A stretch of DNA of 21,399 nt, taken from Enterococcus_G camelliae. Its GTDB lineage: Bacteria; Bacillota; Bacilli; Lactobacillales; Enterococcaceae. Positions within the stretch are counted from its first letter, which is position 1. The number at the start of each line of letters is the position of its first letter. Where the stretch lies: the NCBI RefSeq assembly GCF_042685105.1, contig NZ_JBHUMO010000061.1, positions 1 through 21,399 on the forward strand, in the 5' to 3' direction. Position numbers and translations under genes: made by a program. The notes under the pieces were generated by a model. The model was not told the DNA's origin, did no database searches, and saw only the letters and a list, made by a program, of their open reading frames with translations. Positions 14,157 through 21,399 of this stretch are shown here, one piece after another.

Positions 14157-15674
14157 TCATTTCATTAATTGTTGGATCACTTCATAGTCGCCTAAATAAG
14201 GTTCACTTACACCATTGACTTTCATTTCTTTCTCCGTCCCTTTCCCACAAATGGCCACAATATCATTGGTCGAAGCATGGCTGAGAGCTAGCGCAATCGC
14301 CTTTTCACGATTGGTTTCAACAGTGACAGGCAATGCGTCGTTTTGGATATGCAAAATGATTTCTTGTGCGATGGTAGCTGGATCTTCAAAGTTAGGGTCA
14401 TCACTCGTTAGAATCGCTTCATCCGCAATTTCTGAGAGTGCTTTGGCAATATCTGCTCTCCGACTCAATGCTTTGCCCCCAGTACTACCTGTCAAAATAA
14501 TCACTTTTCCATTTGGTCGCAATTGATGTCCAAGGTCACCAACCGCTTTGATACTTAGATAATTATGCGCAAAGTCAATCAAAATCAATGGGTAATTAGG
14601 TTTGTCAATGACATGCATGCGCCCAGGGATGACGGTTTTTGCCAATGACTGGTGATTGATTTTTTCTGAAAAGCCAAGTAAATGACTAATGAGCAAGGCT
14701 GCCGTGGCATTATCATGATTAAAGGTACCCAAAATAGCTAATTGATAGCCACTTTCCAAGTCCGCAAAGGCTAAGGTGTGTGCAATCAAATCGAAGGAAC
14801 GGGCATCTTCTGCATCTTGAATTTCGATATCTGCTTCCAGAGAACGACCAAATGTCACGTAAGGAACTTGATAAAGGGTACAAGTCTCTGCTAACAAGTC
14901 AAAGTAATCACTGTCCACATTCAAAATCATCTGTTTGCTGTGCTGAATAAGTTGTCGCTTGCAATAGAGATAATCATCAAAGGTGGGATGTTCAATGGGA
15001 CTAATGTGATCGGGACTAATATTGAGAAAAATACCAAATTCGAAAGTTAGACCAAAAACACGTTTGGTTTTGTAAGCTTGTGAGGATACTTCCATTACTA
15101 GATGAGTCAATCCATTATCAACGGCTGTTGCCATCTGCTTATACAAATCAAGTGCTTCCGGTGTTGTGAGATGAGACCGAGTGTAATTGATACCATCCAA
15201 GGTTGTCTCTTCAGAAGAAAACAGGGCAGTTTTATGATTGGTCGCCTGTTCAAGAATATCCTTTAAGAAATAGGCACAACTAGTTTTGCCTTTGGTACCA
15301 GTAATCCCAATTTTGGTCAGCTTATTTTCTGGATGGTCATAAAAAAATTGTGCAATTGTGGCCATTGCTTCACGAATATCGGTTACAATGAGACCCACGG
15401 CTTGAATCTGTTCATAGGGTTGCTCTGCAATATATACTTGTACGCCATTGGCAATGGCTTGTTCCAAAAAGTCAACTTTGAATTGTTGTCCTTTACAAAA
15501 GAAGAGAGTTGTTGCACCTGCTTCTCGGGAATCGTAAGAGAGGGATTGAAACATATGCTCCACAATGGGGTGATCAGGTAGTGTCATATGCCATTGATTT
15601 TGGACAACGATTTCTTTAAGCATCTGTTCGCGAATGAGTACGGCATAAATGTCTTTTAATTTTTTTTGGTACAT
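14157..15674 (-). CDS. murE: UDP-MurNAc-tripeptide synthetase, L-lysine-adding
   Basis: Cytosolic Mur ligase (EC 6.3.2.7 type) that adds the third amino acid to UDP-MurNAc-L-Ala-D-Glu using ATP. It has 505 residues. Visible are the substrate loop SYDSR (46-50), the ATP P-loop GITGTKGKT (123-131), a family Lys239 in YLYCKRQL that is probably the carbamylated residue, and GTFNHDNATAAL (316-327). The specificity loop reads DDPN (425-428), not the DNPR of diaminopimelate ligases, which fits the Lys-type wall of enterococci. The ATG at 15674 has agaggag 7 bases upstream; an in-frame upstream ATG at 15701 has no SD. An extended -10 promoter lies at 15709-15717. It is divergent from murJ. Confidence 0.95.
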   Translation of the reverse strand: MYQKKLKDIYAVLIREQMLKEIVVQNQWHMTLPDHPIVEHMFQSLSYDSREAGATTLFFCKGQQFKVDFLEQAIANGVQVYIAEQPYEQIQAVGLIVTDIREAMATIAQFFYDHPENKLTKIGITGTKGKTSCAYFLKDILEQATNHKTALFSSEETTLDGINYTRSHLTTPEALDLYKQMATAVDNGLTHLVMEVSSQAYKTKRVFGLTFEFGIFLNISPDHISPIEHPTFDDYLYCKRQLIQHSKQMILNVDSDYFDLLAETCTLYQVPYVTFGRSLEADIEIQDAEDARSFDLIAHTLAFADLESGYQLAILGTFNHDNATAALLISHLLGFSEKINHQSLAKTVIPGRMHVIDKPNYPLILIDFAHNYLSIKAVGDLGHQLRPNGKVIILTGSTGGKALSRRADIAKALSEIADEAILTSDDPNFEDPATIAQEIILHIQNDALPVTVETNREKAIALALSHASTNDIVAICGKGTEKEMKVNGVSEPYLGDYEVIQQLMK

Positions 15675-15708
15675 AAATAAACTCCTCTGACAAATAATCA
15701 TTGAACGT

Positions 15709-15717
15709 ATTATACCA
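15709..15717 (-). promoter_or_regulatory. extended -10 promoter of murE
   Basis: The minus strand reads tggTATAAT, a perfect -10 with the TGn extension, 35 bases before the murE ATG. No good -35 is seen. Confidence 0.75.
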
Positions 15718-16086
15718 CAGACACCACAATTTTTTTATCGGGATTGGTTCTCTTTATGAGTCAAGTGAAAGATTTAAGTAAATGGTTTGTTTAGATACAG
15801 AAGTGGTGTTTTTTTTGGACCTTATTTGACATGGCGCGGGACAAATTTGCCGCAATCGTTCTGTCCGAAAGATAATATTTAAATTCGGGGTTTAGGTTGA
15901 TAAGATAACTAATAAAAACGATATAAATACTTATTAGAATCGAAACAGCTAAGGTTACGGTAAAATCAACAAAGTGGAGATTTTTTCTGAAAACTTTTCT
16001 TTCGTTAAATTTCTTTCAAATTTTTTGTGAATACTTAAGATATTATCAAAATAGTTCACTCTCCCTCTCTGTCTTAGAAAAATTCA
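15718..16086. other. murE-murJ intergenic region, possible decayed small membrane-protein gene
   Basis: No intact gene. On the minus strand an open frame (about 16014 to 15905) encodes a hydrophobic helix, FTVTLAVSILISIYIVLLVI, but has no start codon. A second frame downstream reads EFKYYLSDRTIAANLSRAM and ends at about 15790. The two could be a frameshifted relic of one small membrane protein. This is speculative. Confidence 0.3.
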
Positions 16087-16115
16087 TTGCTACTGGTATC
16101 GTTTCGCATTAAAAT
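16087..16115 (+). promoter_or_regulatory. murJ promoter
   Basis: TTGCTA (16087-16092), 17-base spacer, TAAAAT (16110-16115), about 37 bases before the murJ ATG. Confidence 0.65.
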
Positions 16116-16151
16116 AGAAGGTATGTAGAGACAGAAGATGGAGAAGAAAAG

Positions 16152-17792
16152 ATGAAGCAAATGGAGCACAATCAACAGCTAAGTAATGAAGAAAAGATGG
16201 CGCGTGGCTCAGCCTGGTTGACCATTGGGAATATTGGCTCACGCTTATTGGGTGCAATCTATATTTTGCCGTGGTATTACTGGATGGGGGAACATGGCAA
16301 GTCAGCAAATGCGTTGTTTGGTATGGGGTATAATGTTTACGCGTTGTTCATCATGATATCGACGGCTGGAATTCCTGCCGCTATCGCCAAACAAATTGCG
16401 TACCATAATTCGCGAAATGAGTATAAAACAAGTAAGAAATTATTCGTGCGAGCGATGCAATTAATGGCCATTTTTGGAGGCGTTTTTGCACTGATTATGT
16501 ACCTCAGTTCTCCTTTTTTAGCGAAAATTGCAGGTGGGGGAGAGGCATTAATTCCGACCATGCGTTCTTTGAGTGTGGCCCTTTTAATTATTCCTTTGAT
16601 GAGCGTCATGCGTGGCTATTTTCAAGCAATCCACGAAATGGCTCCCTATGCGATTTCGCAAATTATTGAACAGTTAGCTCGTGTATTTTATATGCTGCTG
16701 ACAACCTTTATCATTATGAAGATTCGTGATGGTAATTATGTAGATGCGGTAACACAGTCAACATTTGCAGCCTTTATTGGTGCCATTGCAGGGATGGGCG
16801 TTTTGATTTACTATTTCCGAAACGAAAAAGTTCGGATGGACATCAAAGCTGAACATAGTCAAGACGAAGTGGTATTGGATACCAAATCATTGTTGGTAAC
16901 AACCATTAAAGAATCCATTCCTTTTATTATTGTTGGATCAGGAATTACAATTTTTAAATTAATTGACCAGTTTACCTTTATCCACACCTTAAGATTGTTT
17001 GCAGATTATACACAAACACAGGCGATGGAATTATTGGCACTATTTGGAGCAAATCCGGATAAATTGACCATGGTGGTGATTGGTTTAGCTATAGCGTTGG
17101 CCTCAGTTGGCTTACCACTGATTACCGAAGCCTATGCATTAGATGATCGTCGTGGCTTAGCGCGCTTGATTAGTAACAATTTGCAACTGTACTTTTTTGT
17201 GATGTTGCCGGCGACTTTCGGGATGATTTTATTGGCCTATCCGCTGAATACTATTTTTTATGAACCAAATGTTTTGGGAACCCGTGTCTTGATTGAGGCT
17301 TCTTTATCAGGCTTGGTGTTAGGCTTGTTCATGTTGACAGCAAGTATGTTACAAGGAATGTATGAAAATCGTGCGGCTGTCCGTTATTTGCTCATCGGGT
17401 TTCTATTAAAATTAGTTTTGCAGATTCCTTTTATTTTCCTATTTGAAGTATATGGACCGTTATTATCAACGACGATTGCATTAAGTGTTACTTGTTACTT
17501 GAATATCCGAAAATTGCATGAGATGACCCGCTTCAATCGCATGCTAACGTCAAGAAGAATTGTATTAATTAGTTTGATGACAATGATTTTAATCGTATTA
17601 GCAGGTCTAACTCGTTTGATTTTTGGTCAACTATTTTCAGTGGATCATAAGGGAACAGCCTTCTTATTGGTCTTGATTGTCGGAGGGATTGGAAGTGCAG
17701 TCTATATATATATGGCACTAAAAATTCGAATTGCTGACAAGTTATTAGGCCCCGGAATGCTTCGTCTCCGACGGAAATTGCATATCAAATAA
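16152..17792 (+). CDS. murJ: lipid II flippase MurJ (YtgP type, MVF/MATE fold)
   Basis: Polytopic membrane protein of 546 residues with about 14 helices. It belongs to the polysaccharide-exporter branch of the MOP superfamily and resembles B. subtilis YtgP, now MurJ, and S. pneumoniae YtgP. These move the undecaprenyl-linked peptidoglycan precursor lipid II across the membrane. The N-terminal block RGSAWLTIGNIGSRLLGAIY, the GIPAAIAKQIA segment and an amphipathic, charged loop near residues 220-250 fit the family. The ATG at 16152 has ggag 8 bases upstream. The next gene is an RsuA-type synthase, as in B. subtilis (ytgP-ytzG). MurE is divergent, so two steps of wall-precursor supply flank one intergenic region. 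A generic polysaccharide flippase is the alternative. Confidence 0.88.
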   Translation: MKQMEHNQQLSNEEKMARGSAWLTIGNIGSRLLGAIYILPWYYWMGEHGKSANALFGMGYNVYALFIMISTAGIPAAIAKQIAYHNSRNEYKTSKKLFVRAMQLMAIFGGVFALIMYLSSPFLAKIAGGGEALIPTMRSLSVALLIIPLMSVMRGYFQAIHEMAPYAISQIIEQLARVFYMLLTTFIIMKIRDGNYVDAVTQSTFAAFIGAIAGMGVLIYYFRNEKVRMDIKAEHSQDEVVLDTKSLLVTTIKESIPFIIVGSGITIFKLIDQFTFIHTLRLFADYTQTQAMELLALFGANPDKLTMVVIGLAIALASVGLPLITEAYALDDRRGLARLISNNLQLYFFVMLPATFGMILLAYPLNTIFYEPNVLGTRVLIEASLSGLVLGLFMLTASMLQGMYENRAAVRYLLIGFLLKLVLQIPFIFLFEVYGPLLSTTIALSVTCYLNIRKLHEMTRFNRMLTSRRIVLISLMTMILIVLAGLTRLIFGQLFSVDHKGTAFLLVLIVGGIGSAVYIYMALKIRIADKLLGPGMLRLRRKLHIK

Positions 17793-17829
17793 ACGAACAT
17801 TGTGTACACATAAAAGAGTTACATAAATG

Positions 17830-17938
17830 AAAAAATCATCCAAAAAATAGGGACAAGTGGCAAAATGTCTCCCAATTTGTCAGCCAATATGACAGAAGGC
17901 ATCTTCCCACTTCCAATTTTGGGGTGATTTTTTTTATG
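17830..17938 (+). terminator. branched hairpin between murJ and rsuA (terminator or leader)
   Basis: Outer arms aaaaaatcatcc (17830-17841) and ggtgatttttt (17923-17933) pair with a wobble. Inside, aagtgg (17855-17860) pairs with ccactt (17907-17912), and tgtca (17878-17882) pairs with tgaca (17890-17894). The 3' side ends in an eight-T run directly before the rsuA SD. It could end murJ transcripts or act as an attenuator for rsuA. Confidence 0.68.
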
Positions 17939-17954
17939 AGAGGTGATGGCGAGC

Positions 17955-18677
17955 ATGCGTCTAGATAAATTTTTAGCGACTATGAAATATGGAAGTCGTA
18001 AAGAAGTGAAACAGTTTATCAAAAAAGGTTGTGTAACTGTAAATGGAGAGATTATTCGCTCGGATCGTTACCAAGTGAATGAAATGGAAGACCAAGTGCA
18101 ATTTGAAGGTAGGGTAATTCACTATCAAACGGAGTATTACTATATACTTCATAAACCTGCAGGAGTGATATCTGCAACTGTCGATAATTATGACGAAACG
18201 GTCATGGATTTATTAGCGGATGAAGATTTCCGGGAGGATTTATTTCCAGTAGGGCGTTTAGACAAAGATACTGAAGGACTGTTAGTGTTAACCAATGATG
18301 GACAATTGGCACACCAACTTTTGTCACCAAAAAAACATGTAGAAAAAGAATATATTGCAACCGTATCAGGTATCATGACACAGCGGGATATTGAGCAGTT
18401 TGCAACTGGTTTGACAATTGACAAAAACGAACAGTGTTTGCCAGCTAAATTGACCATACTAGCAGTAGATGAGGAACATGAAACAACTCAAATTGCGCTG
18501 ATTTTACATGAAGGAAAATATCATCAAGTGAAGCGGATGGTTGCAGCTGTAGGGAAAAAAGTGACGTATCTAAAACGTATTCGAATGGGTCAGTTGAGGT
18601 TAGATAACTCCTTGGCACTAGGTGAGTATCGGATGTTAACGGCGGATGAAATTCGGCTGTTACAACAAATAACGTAA
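17955..18677 (+). CDS. 16S rRNA pseudouridine synthase, RsuA family (YtzG-like)
   Basis: Cytosolic enzyme of 240 residues that turns a uridine of rRNA into pseudouridine, by family position U516 of 16S rRNA. The N-terminal S4 RNA-binding domain begins MRLDKFLATMKYGSRKEV. The catalytic aspartate is Asp103 in GRLDKDTEGLL, followed by the LVLTNDGQLAH strand and a KEYIA motif. The ATG at 17955 is chosen because gaggtgat, an extended match to the anti-SD, lies 7 bases upstream and the protein then begins with MRLDKF as in the family; the GTG at 17943 and ATG at 17946 overlap that SD. It lies behind murJ and the branched hairpin. Its stop codon touches an IS remnant, but the C-terminus looks complete. 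Confidence 0.93.
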   Translation: MRLDKFLATMKYGSRKEVKQFIKKGCVTVNGEIIRSDRYQVNEMEDQVQFEGRVIHYQTEYYYILHKPAGVISATVDNYDETVMDLLADEDFREDLFPVGRLDKDTEGLLVLTNDGQLAHQLLSPKKHVEKEYIATVSGIMTQRDIEQFATGLTIDKNEQCLPAKLTILAVDEEHETTQIALILHEGKYHQVKRMVAAVGKKVTYLKRIRMGQLRLDNSLALGEYRMLTADEIRLLQQIT

Positions 18678-19665
18678 AGCCAATTACAGCTCGAAAAAGC
18701 GTTACTTGAAGGAGCGGCTGGACTGTTAAAAAAAGAGAAATCCATCAATCTACTTTGCCTATCAAACCAAGAAAAGACGGTACTAATTGATGGCTTGCGG
18801 GAACAATTCAGCTTAAAAGAACTTCTATCCCAACTCCAGTTATCTAAAAGTAGCTACTTTTATCAAAAACAGATACTTGAACAGCCGGATAAGTATTCTG
18901 AAATACGCCAGTTAATTCCCACGATTTTTAATGGCAACTACCGTGCTTATGGCTATCGGAGAATCTGTGAAGCTTTAAAAAAGATGGGCAAAATAATTAC
19001 TGAAAAAGTCATACGTAGACTGATGACAGAGGAAAATCTGACGGTTACAATTTCTAAACGGAAAAAGTACTCATCGTATGCTGGAGAGATTACCCATGCA
19101 CAACCAAATTTATTAAACCGTAACTTCGAAGCAAGTAAACCAAATGAAAAATGGTTAACAGATATTACTGAGTTTAAAATTTCTGAAGGGAAAGTTTATT
19201 TATCCCCACTTGTCGATTGTTATGACGGGGCTGTTATCAGTTGGACTATTGGAACACACTCTGATGCAATAGTAGTAAATGATATGTTAGACAATGGAAT
19301 AGCTACTCTTCAAGAACAAGAGCATCCAATCATTCATTCTGACCGTGGAGCTCATTACGGATGGTCGGGCTGGATTGATCGAATGGATGAAGCAAATTTA
19401 CTCCGATCAATATCTAAAAAAGGTTGTTCACCAGATAACTCAGCATGTGAAGGTTTTTTTGGACGACTAAAAAACGAAATGTTTTACCAACGTGACTGGA
19501 CAAATACAACAATCAATCAATTTATCAATCAATTGGATGATTATATCCATTGGTATAATAATAAAAGAATTAAGTTATCCTTAGGAGGAATAAGTCCACT
19601 TCAATATCGAAAGGCCAAAGGATATATTTGTTAGAAACAGTCCAGAAAAACATCCGCATCCCCCA
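18678..19665 (+). mobile_element. IS3-family insertion sequence remnant, 5'-truncated
   Basis: Immediately after the rsuA stop the sequence reads in frame as the region before the transposase OrfB (QLQLEKALLEGAAGLLKKE...), then OrfB. The left inverted repeat and most of orfA are absent. The right end is uncertain; sequence ending cccca at 19665 is one candidate, as IS3 ends usually finish in CA. No target-site duplication can be recognised. Confidence 0.8.
18795..19634 (+). CDS. IS3-family transposase OrfB (DDE integrase domain)
   Basis: 279 residues from a TTG. The open frame continues 39 codons upstream to the rsuA stop, because in IS3 elements OrfB is normally made as an OrfAB fusion by -1 frameshifting. 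The N-terminus has the HTH_21-like block with GNYRAYGYRRICEAL. The rve domain has the DDE residues: Asp in WLTDITEF, Asp in IIHSDRGAHYG, and Glu in SACEGFFGRLKNE. The C-terminus ends HWYNNKRIKLSLGGISPLQY. The DDE core looks intact, but orfA and the left end are missing, so the element should not move by itself. No SD is seen at the TTG. Confidence 0.85.
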   Translation: MREQFSLKELLSQLQLSKSSYFYQKQILEQPDKYSEIRQLIPTIFNGNYRAYGYRRICEALKKMGKIITEKVIRRLMTEENLTVTISKRKKYSSYAGEITHAQPNLLNRNFEASKPNEKWLTDITEFKISEGKVYLSPLVDCYDGAVISWTIGTHSDAIVVNDMLDNGIATLQEQEHPIIHSDRGAHYGWSGWIDRMDEANLLRSISKKGCSPDNSACEGFFGRLKNEMFYQRDWTNTTINQFINQLDDYIHWYNNKRIKLSLGGISPLQYRKAKGYIC

Positions 19666-19900
19666 AAGCCGCAAGAAAGGCTACAGAATACTTAGGATGA
19701 TCTCTCGTATGCGAGTTTGTGCGATTTTCATTATAGATTCTTGCGCCTGAGACGGCAATATACTGTTCGTAATAGTTGCGTTGATAGTCAAGTTGGCGCA
19801 TTTTTCCGGATTGGCTGCCTCCTAATTCGCACGCCATTTCAGCTTGTGTATAGGTACCGCATTTCGCCAGTTGTTCTAATTTTCCACTAAAATCAATTTT
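19666..19900 (-). pseudogene. unassigned coding remnant cut by the IS end
   Basis: An open minus-strand frame runs from an upstream TAA at 19901-19903 and reads IDFSGKLEQLAKCGTYTQAE, MACELGGSQSGKMRQLDYQR, NYYEQYIAVSGARIY and ends ...FLAALGDADVF where the IS sequence begins. An ATG in the middle (19837) has no SD. The composition looks like real protein, with a possible helix-turn-helix near the N-terminus, but I do not recognise the family. It is probably the end of a gene truncated by the IS. Confidence 0.4.
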
Positions 19901-20356
19901 TTATACACATGCTCATTGGCTATATTTCAGGGTTCTCGAGAAATAAAGCAAGCCAGTTTGACAGTCGACATAACGTTCTTTTCCAAAATGGTGGCTTTTT
20001 TCCTTTCCACCATTAGTATATTACAGTTTCTGCCTTTCATCCTTTCAGATGAATGAGCTTGCGAATTCATGCATATTTAACAGAGAGCCAGAATTCCTTC
20101 TTTTCGGCTTTTCTTATCTGTCCCTCAAATGTTTTCCATTCGATGCTCTTTTTTCAAATAGAATCCATTTTTCTGTAACTTTTTAAAACCACTACCTATA
20201 GTCGGGGGGAGAGGGGTATCCGTAAATAGGAAAGGATAAAGAAAATTATCATGCTATCATGTTCAACAAACCGAATTCTATGTGCTTTTCGCACACCTAA
20301 ATTAGTGGTAATAAATATGCCCTAGCTTTAATCAAAAAGTTGGTGGAATGAATTAT
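19901..20356. other. region without an intact gene; short minus-strand coding relics
   Basis: Minus-strand frames show short protein-like pieces, for example KERYVDCQTGLLYFSRTLKY (about 19980-19919) and SGFKKLQKNGFYLKK followed, one frame over, by SIEWKTFEGQIRKAEKKEFW (about 20206-20090). No intact start-to-stop gene with an SD is seen. A perfect 8-bp inverted repeat aatggtgg/ccaccatt lies at 19987-20014 and could be an old terminator. Confidence 0.35.
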
Positions 20357-21214
20357 TCAGGAACATACTATCCCTTGTGTTATTTTTGATAAAATAGTAT
20401 ATTTTCGATGATCATATTCTTTCAAAAAAGCTAGTAACTCAGTAGATTTCTTAATATTTTTTTTATAAACTGAATTAAAAAAATCAAATGAAATATTTAT
20501 ATTCAAAGAAAATTTTTCGCTAGTAAAATTTTTTTTGAATGTTTTTTCTAATAAAAATATGTCTTCAGATTTATTTTTATAATACAAAAACTGAACAGTG
20601 TTTATATATAAATCACTAAGTAATTTTTTTACAAGCTCTGGATTAACATCCCAAAAAAAGTTTAAACTTTTAATTATCTTTTTATATAAATCCTTCAAAA
20701 TGTCTTTCTTATCATCCCAAAATATGAATAAAGTTAATATTAATAATTCCAATTCTAATAAACTTAGAATCTCACAATCGTACAAATATTCTTTCATATA
20801 TATACAATTTTCTAAATTAAAATCTTTTCCAGATGTTACATTATACGAATACTATAGTGCATATGCTGCAGAACTTAACATTCTTTCTATATTTGAATTA
20901 GAATAATGAAAATCATTATAAATAGCCTTTAATTTTTCAATAGATTCCATATCAAAATCATAATAAATATCTAGAATATTTTTGATAGAAATATTAGAAT
21001 AATTATATAAAGACAAATCATACATATATATAAATTCTTCAAATGTAACATTTAATCTTTCTAATATTTGGTGAAATTTTGTGACTTCTATTGAGTACTC
21101 ACCTTTCTCGAATTTAGAAAAAAAATTTCTAGATACAATATCTAAATATATCTCTTTTTGAGTTATTTTTTTTTTCTCTCTTAAATCTTTTATACACGGA
21201 CCATAAGAAAACAA
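20357..21214 (-). pseudogene. Rgg/GadR/MutR-type transcriptional regulator interrupted by an in-frame amber codon
   Basis: Two open segments, 21214-20855 and 20851-20357, lie in the same frame and are separated only by a TAG at 20852-20854 (codon 121). Together they give about 285 codons, the normal length of Rgg regulators. The N-terminus has the HTH motif of the family (IKDLREKKKITQKEI, then SRNFFSKFEKGEYSIEV and LNVTFEEFIYMY). The rest is the helical, peptide-binding-type repeat domain, rich in Ile, Leu, Lys and Asn. The start is a TTG at 21214 with agggggaga about 6 bases upstream. Both halves are extremely AT-rich compared with the housekeeping genes, which suggests transfer. No short pheromone-like ORF is visible beside it. 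Confidence 0.8.
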
Positions 21215-21399
21215 TATATCTCCCCCTGTATTTTGCGACGTAATTCAAAATATATTAAAATAATCCGTTGATAAAAGTCTTCCAAACTTTGATAGATTGT
21301 TTATGGCAGAATAAAAGTACACACGGTTGCAGCGCAAAAGTGCATAGTCCCGCAAATCGCTTAAGATATATTAAAAAGCCATTGCGGGCAACCTGAAAT
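21215..21399. other. upstream region of the regulator to the window edge
   Basis: No complete gene. A minus-strand frame entering from the right edge is open for about 47 codons and ends at about 21255 (VARNGFLIYLKRFAGLCTF is part of it); it could be the end of a gene outside the window. A 7-bp inverted repeat cccgcaa/ttgcggg lies at 21349-21355 and 21382-21388. Confidence 0.3.

Noticed and set aside
15835..15880. Short plus-strand ORF MARDKFAAIVLSER
   Set aside because: Only 14 codons, no SD, and antisense to the minus-strand relic; a chance frame is more likely.
19987..20014. Inverted repeat aatggtgg/ccaccatt as an IS end or attachment site
   Set aside because: The arms are only 12 bases apart and no partner copy or target duplication is seen; an old terminator is more likely.
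20241..20315. Short plus-strand ORF near the regulator (from the ATG at about 20250) as a signalling peptide
   Set aside because: It lacks the hydrophobic or aromatic pattern of Rgg pheromones and has no well-spaced SD.

Overview
The window looks like chromosome of a low-GC Gram-positive coccus of the Lactobacillales, most likely Enterococcus. The reasons are a long rRNA-operon-type tRNA array in the Bacillus/Enterococcus order, metK behind an SMK-box (SAM-III) riboswitch, a Lys-type MurE, a GH73 autolysin with six LysM repeats like E. hirae muramidase-2, and the ytqA-ytqB and murJ-rsuA gene pairs. The species cannot be fixed from sequence alone.

Region 1 (1-1730): the 3' end of a probable tRNA-Leu followed by 19 complete tRNA genes and an intrinsic terminator. 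Part of the array (Ser-fMet-Asp-...-Gly-Ile) is present twice with identical spacers. The second copy lacks tRNA-Phe and is followed by a Ser(GCT) gene that the first copy lacks.

Region 2 (1790-5521): SAM-riboswitch-controlled metK, then a 14-helix drug-type MFS exporter and an EstA-like serine esterase, closed by a bidirectional terminator.

Region 3 (5532-7784, minus strand): a compact operon of a PAP2 phosphatase, the radical-SAM protein YtqA and the methyltransferase YtqB/MnmM. The last two are linked to tRNA wobble-uridine modification.

Region 4 (7800-12926): a GH73/LysM autolysin with a WalR-type box upstream, then leuS behind a T-box leader with a CUC specifier. No separate terminator follows the autolysin, so its transcripts probably run into the T-box leader.

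Region 5 (12959-15717, minus): a GNAT acetyltransferase pseudogene with two lesions, an Ohr/OsmC peroxidase, and murE. Region 6 (16087-18677, plus): murJ (lipid II flippase, YtgP type), a branched hairpin, and an RsuA-family pseudouridine synthase. MurE and MurJ are transcribed divergently and both serve peptidoglycan precursor synthesis.

Region 7 (18678-21399): accessory, decayed DNA. It holds a 5'-truncated IS3-family element touching the rsuA stop codon, coding remnants on the minus strand, and a very AT-rich Rgg-type regulator split by one in-frame amber codon.

I did not find a convincing undescribed system. The best leads are the tRNA array rearrangement, the WalR-type box, the homogenised LysM repeats, the branched hairpin before rsuA, and the amber-split Rgg regulator.
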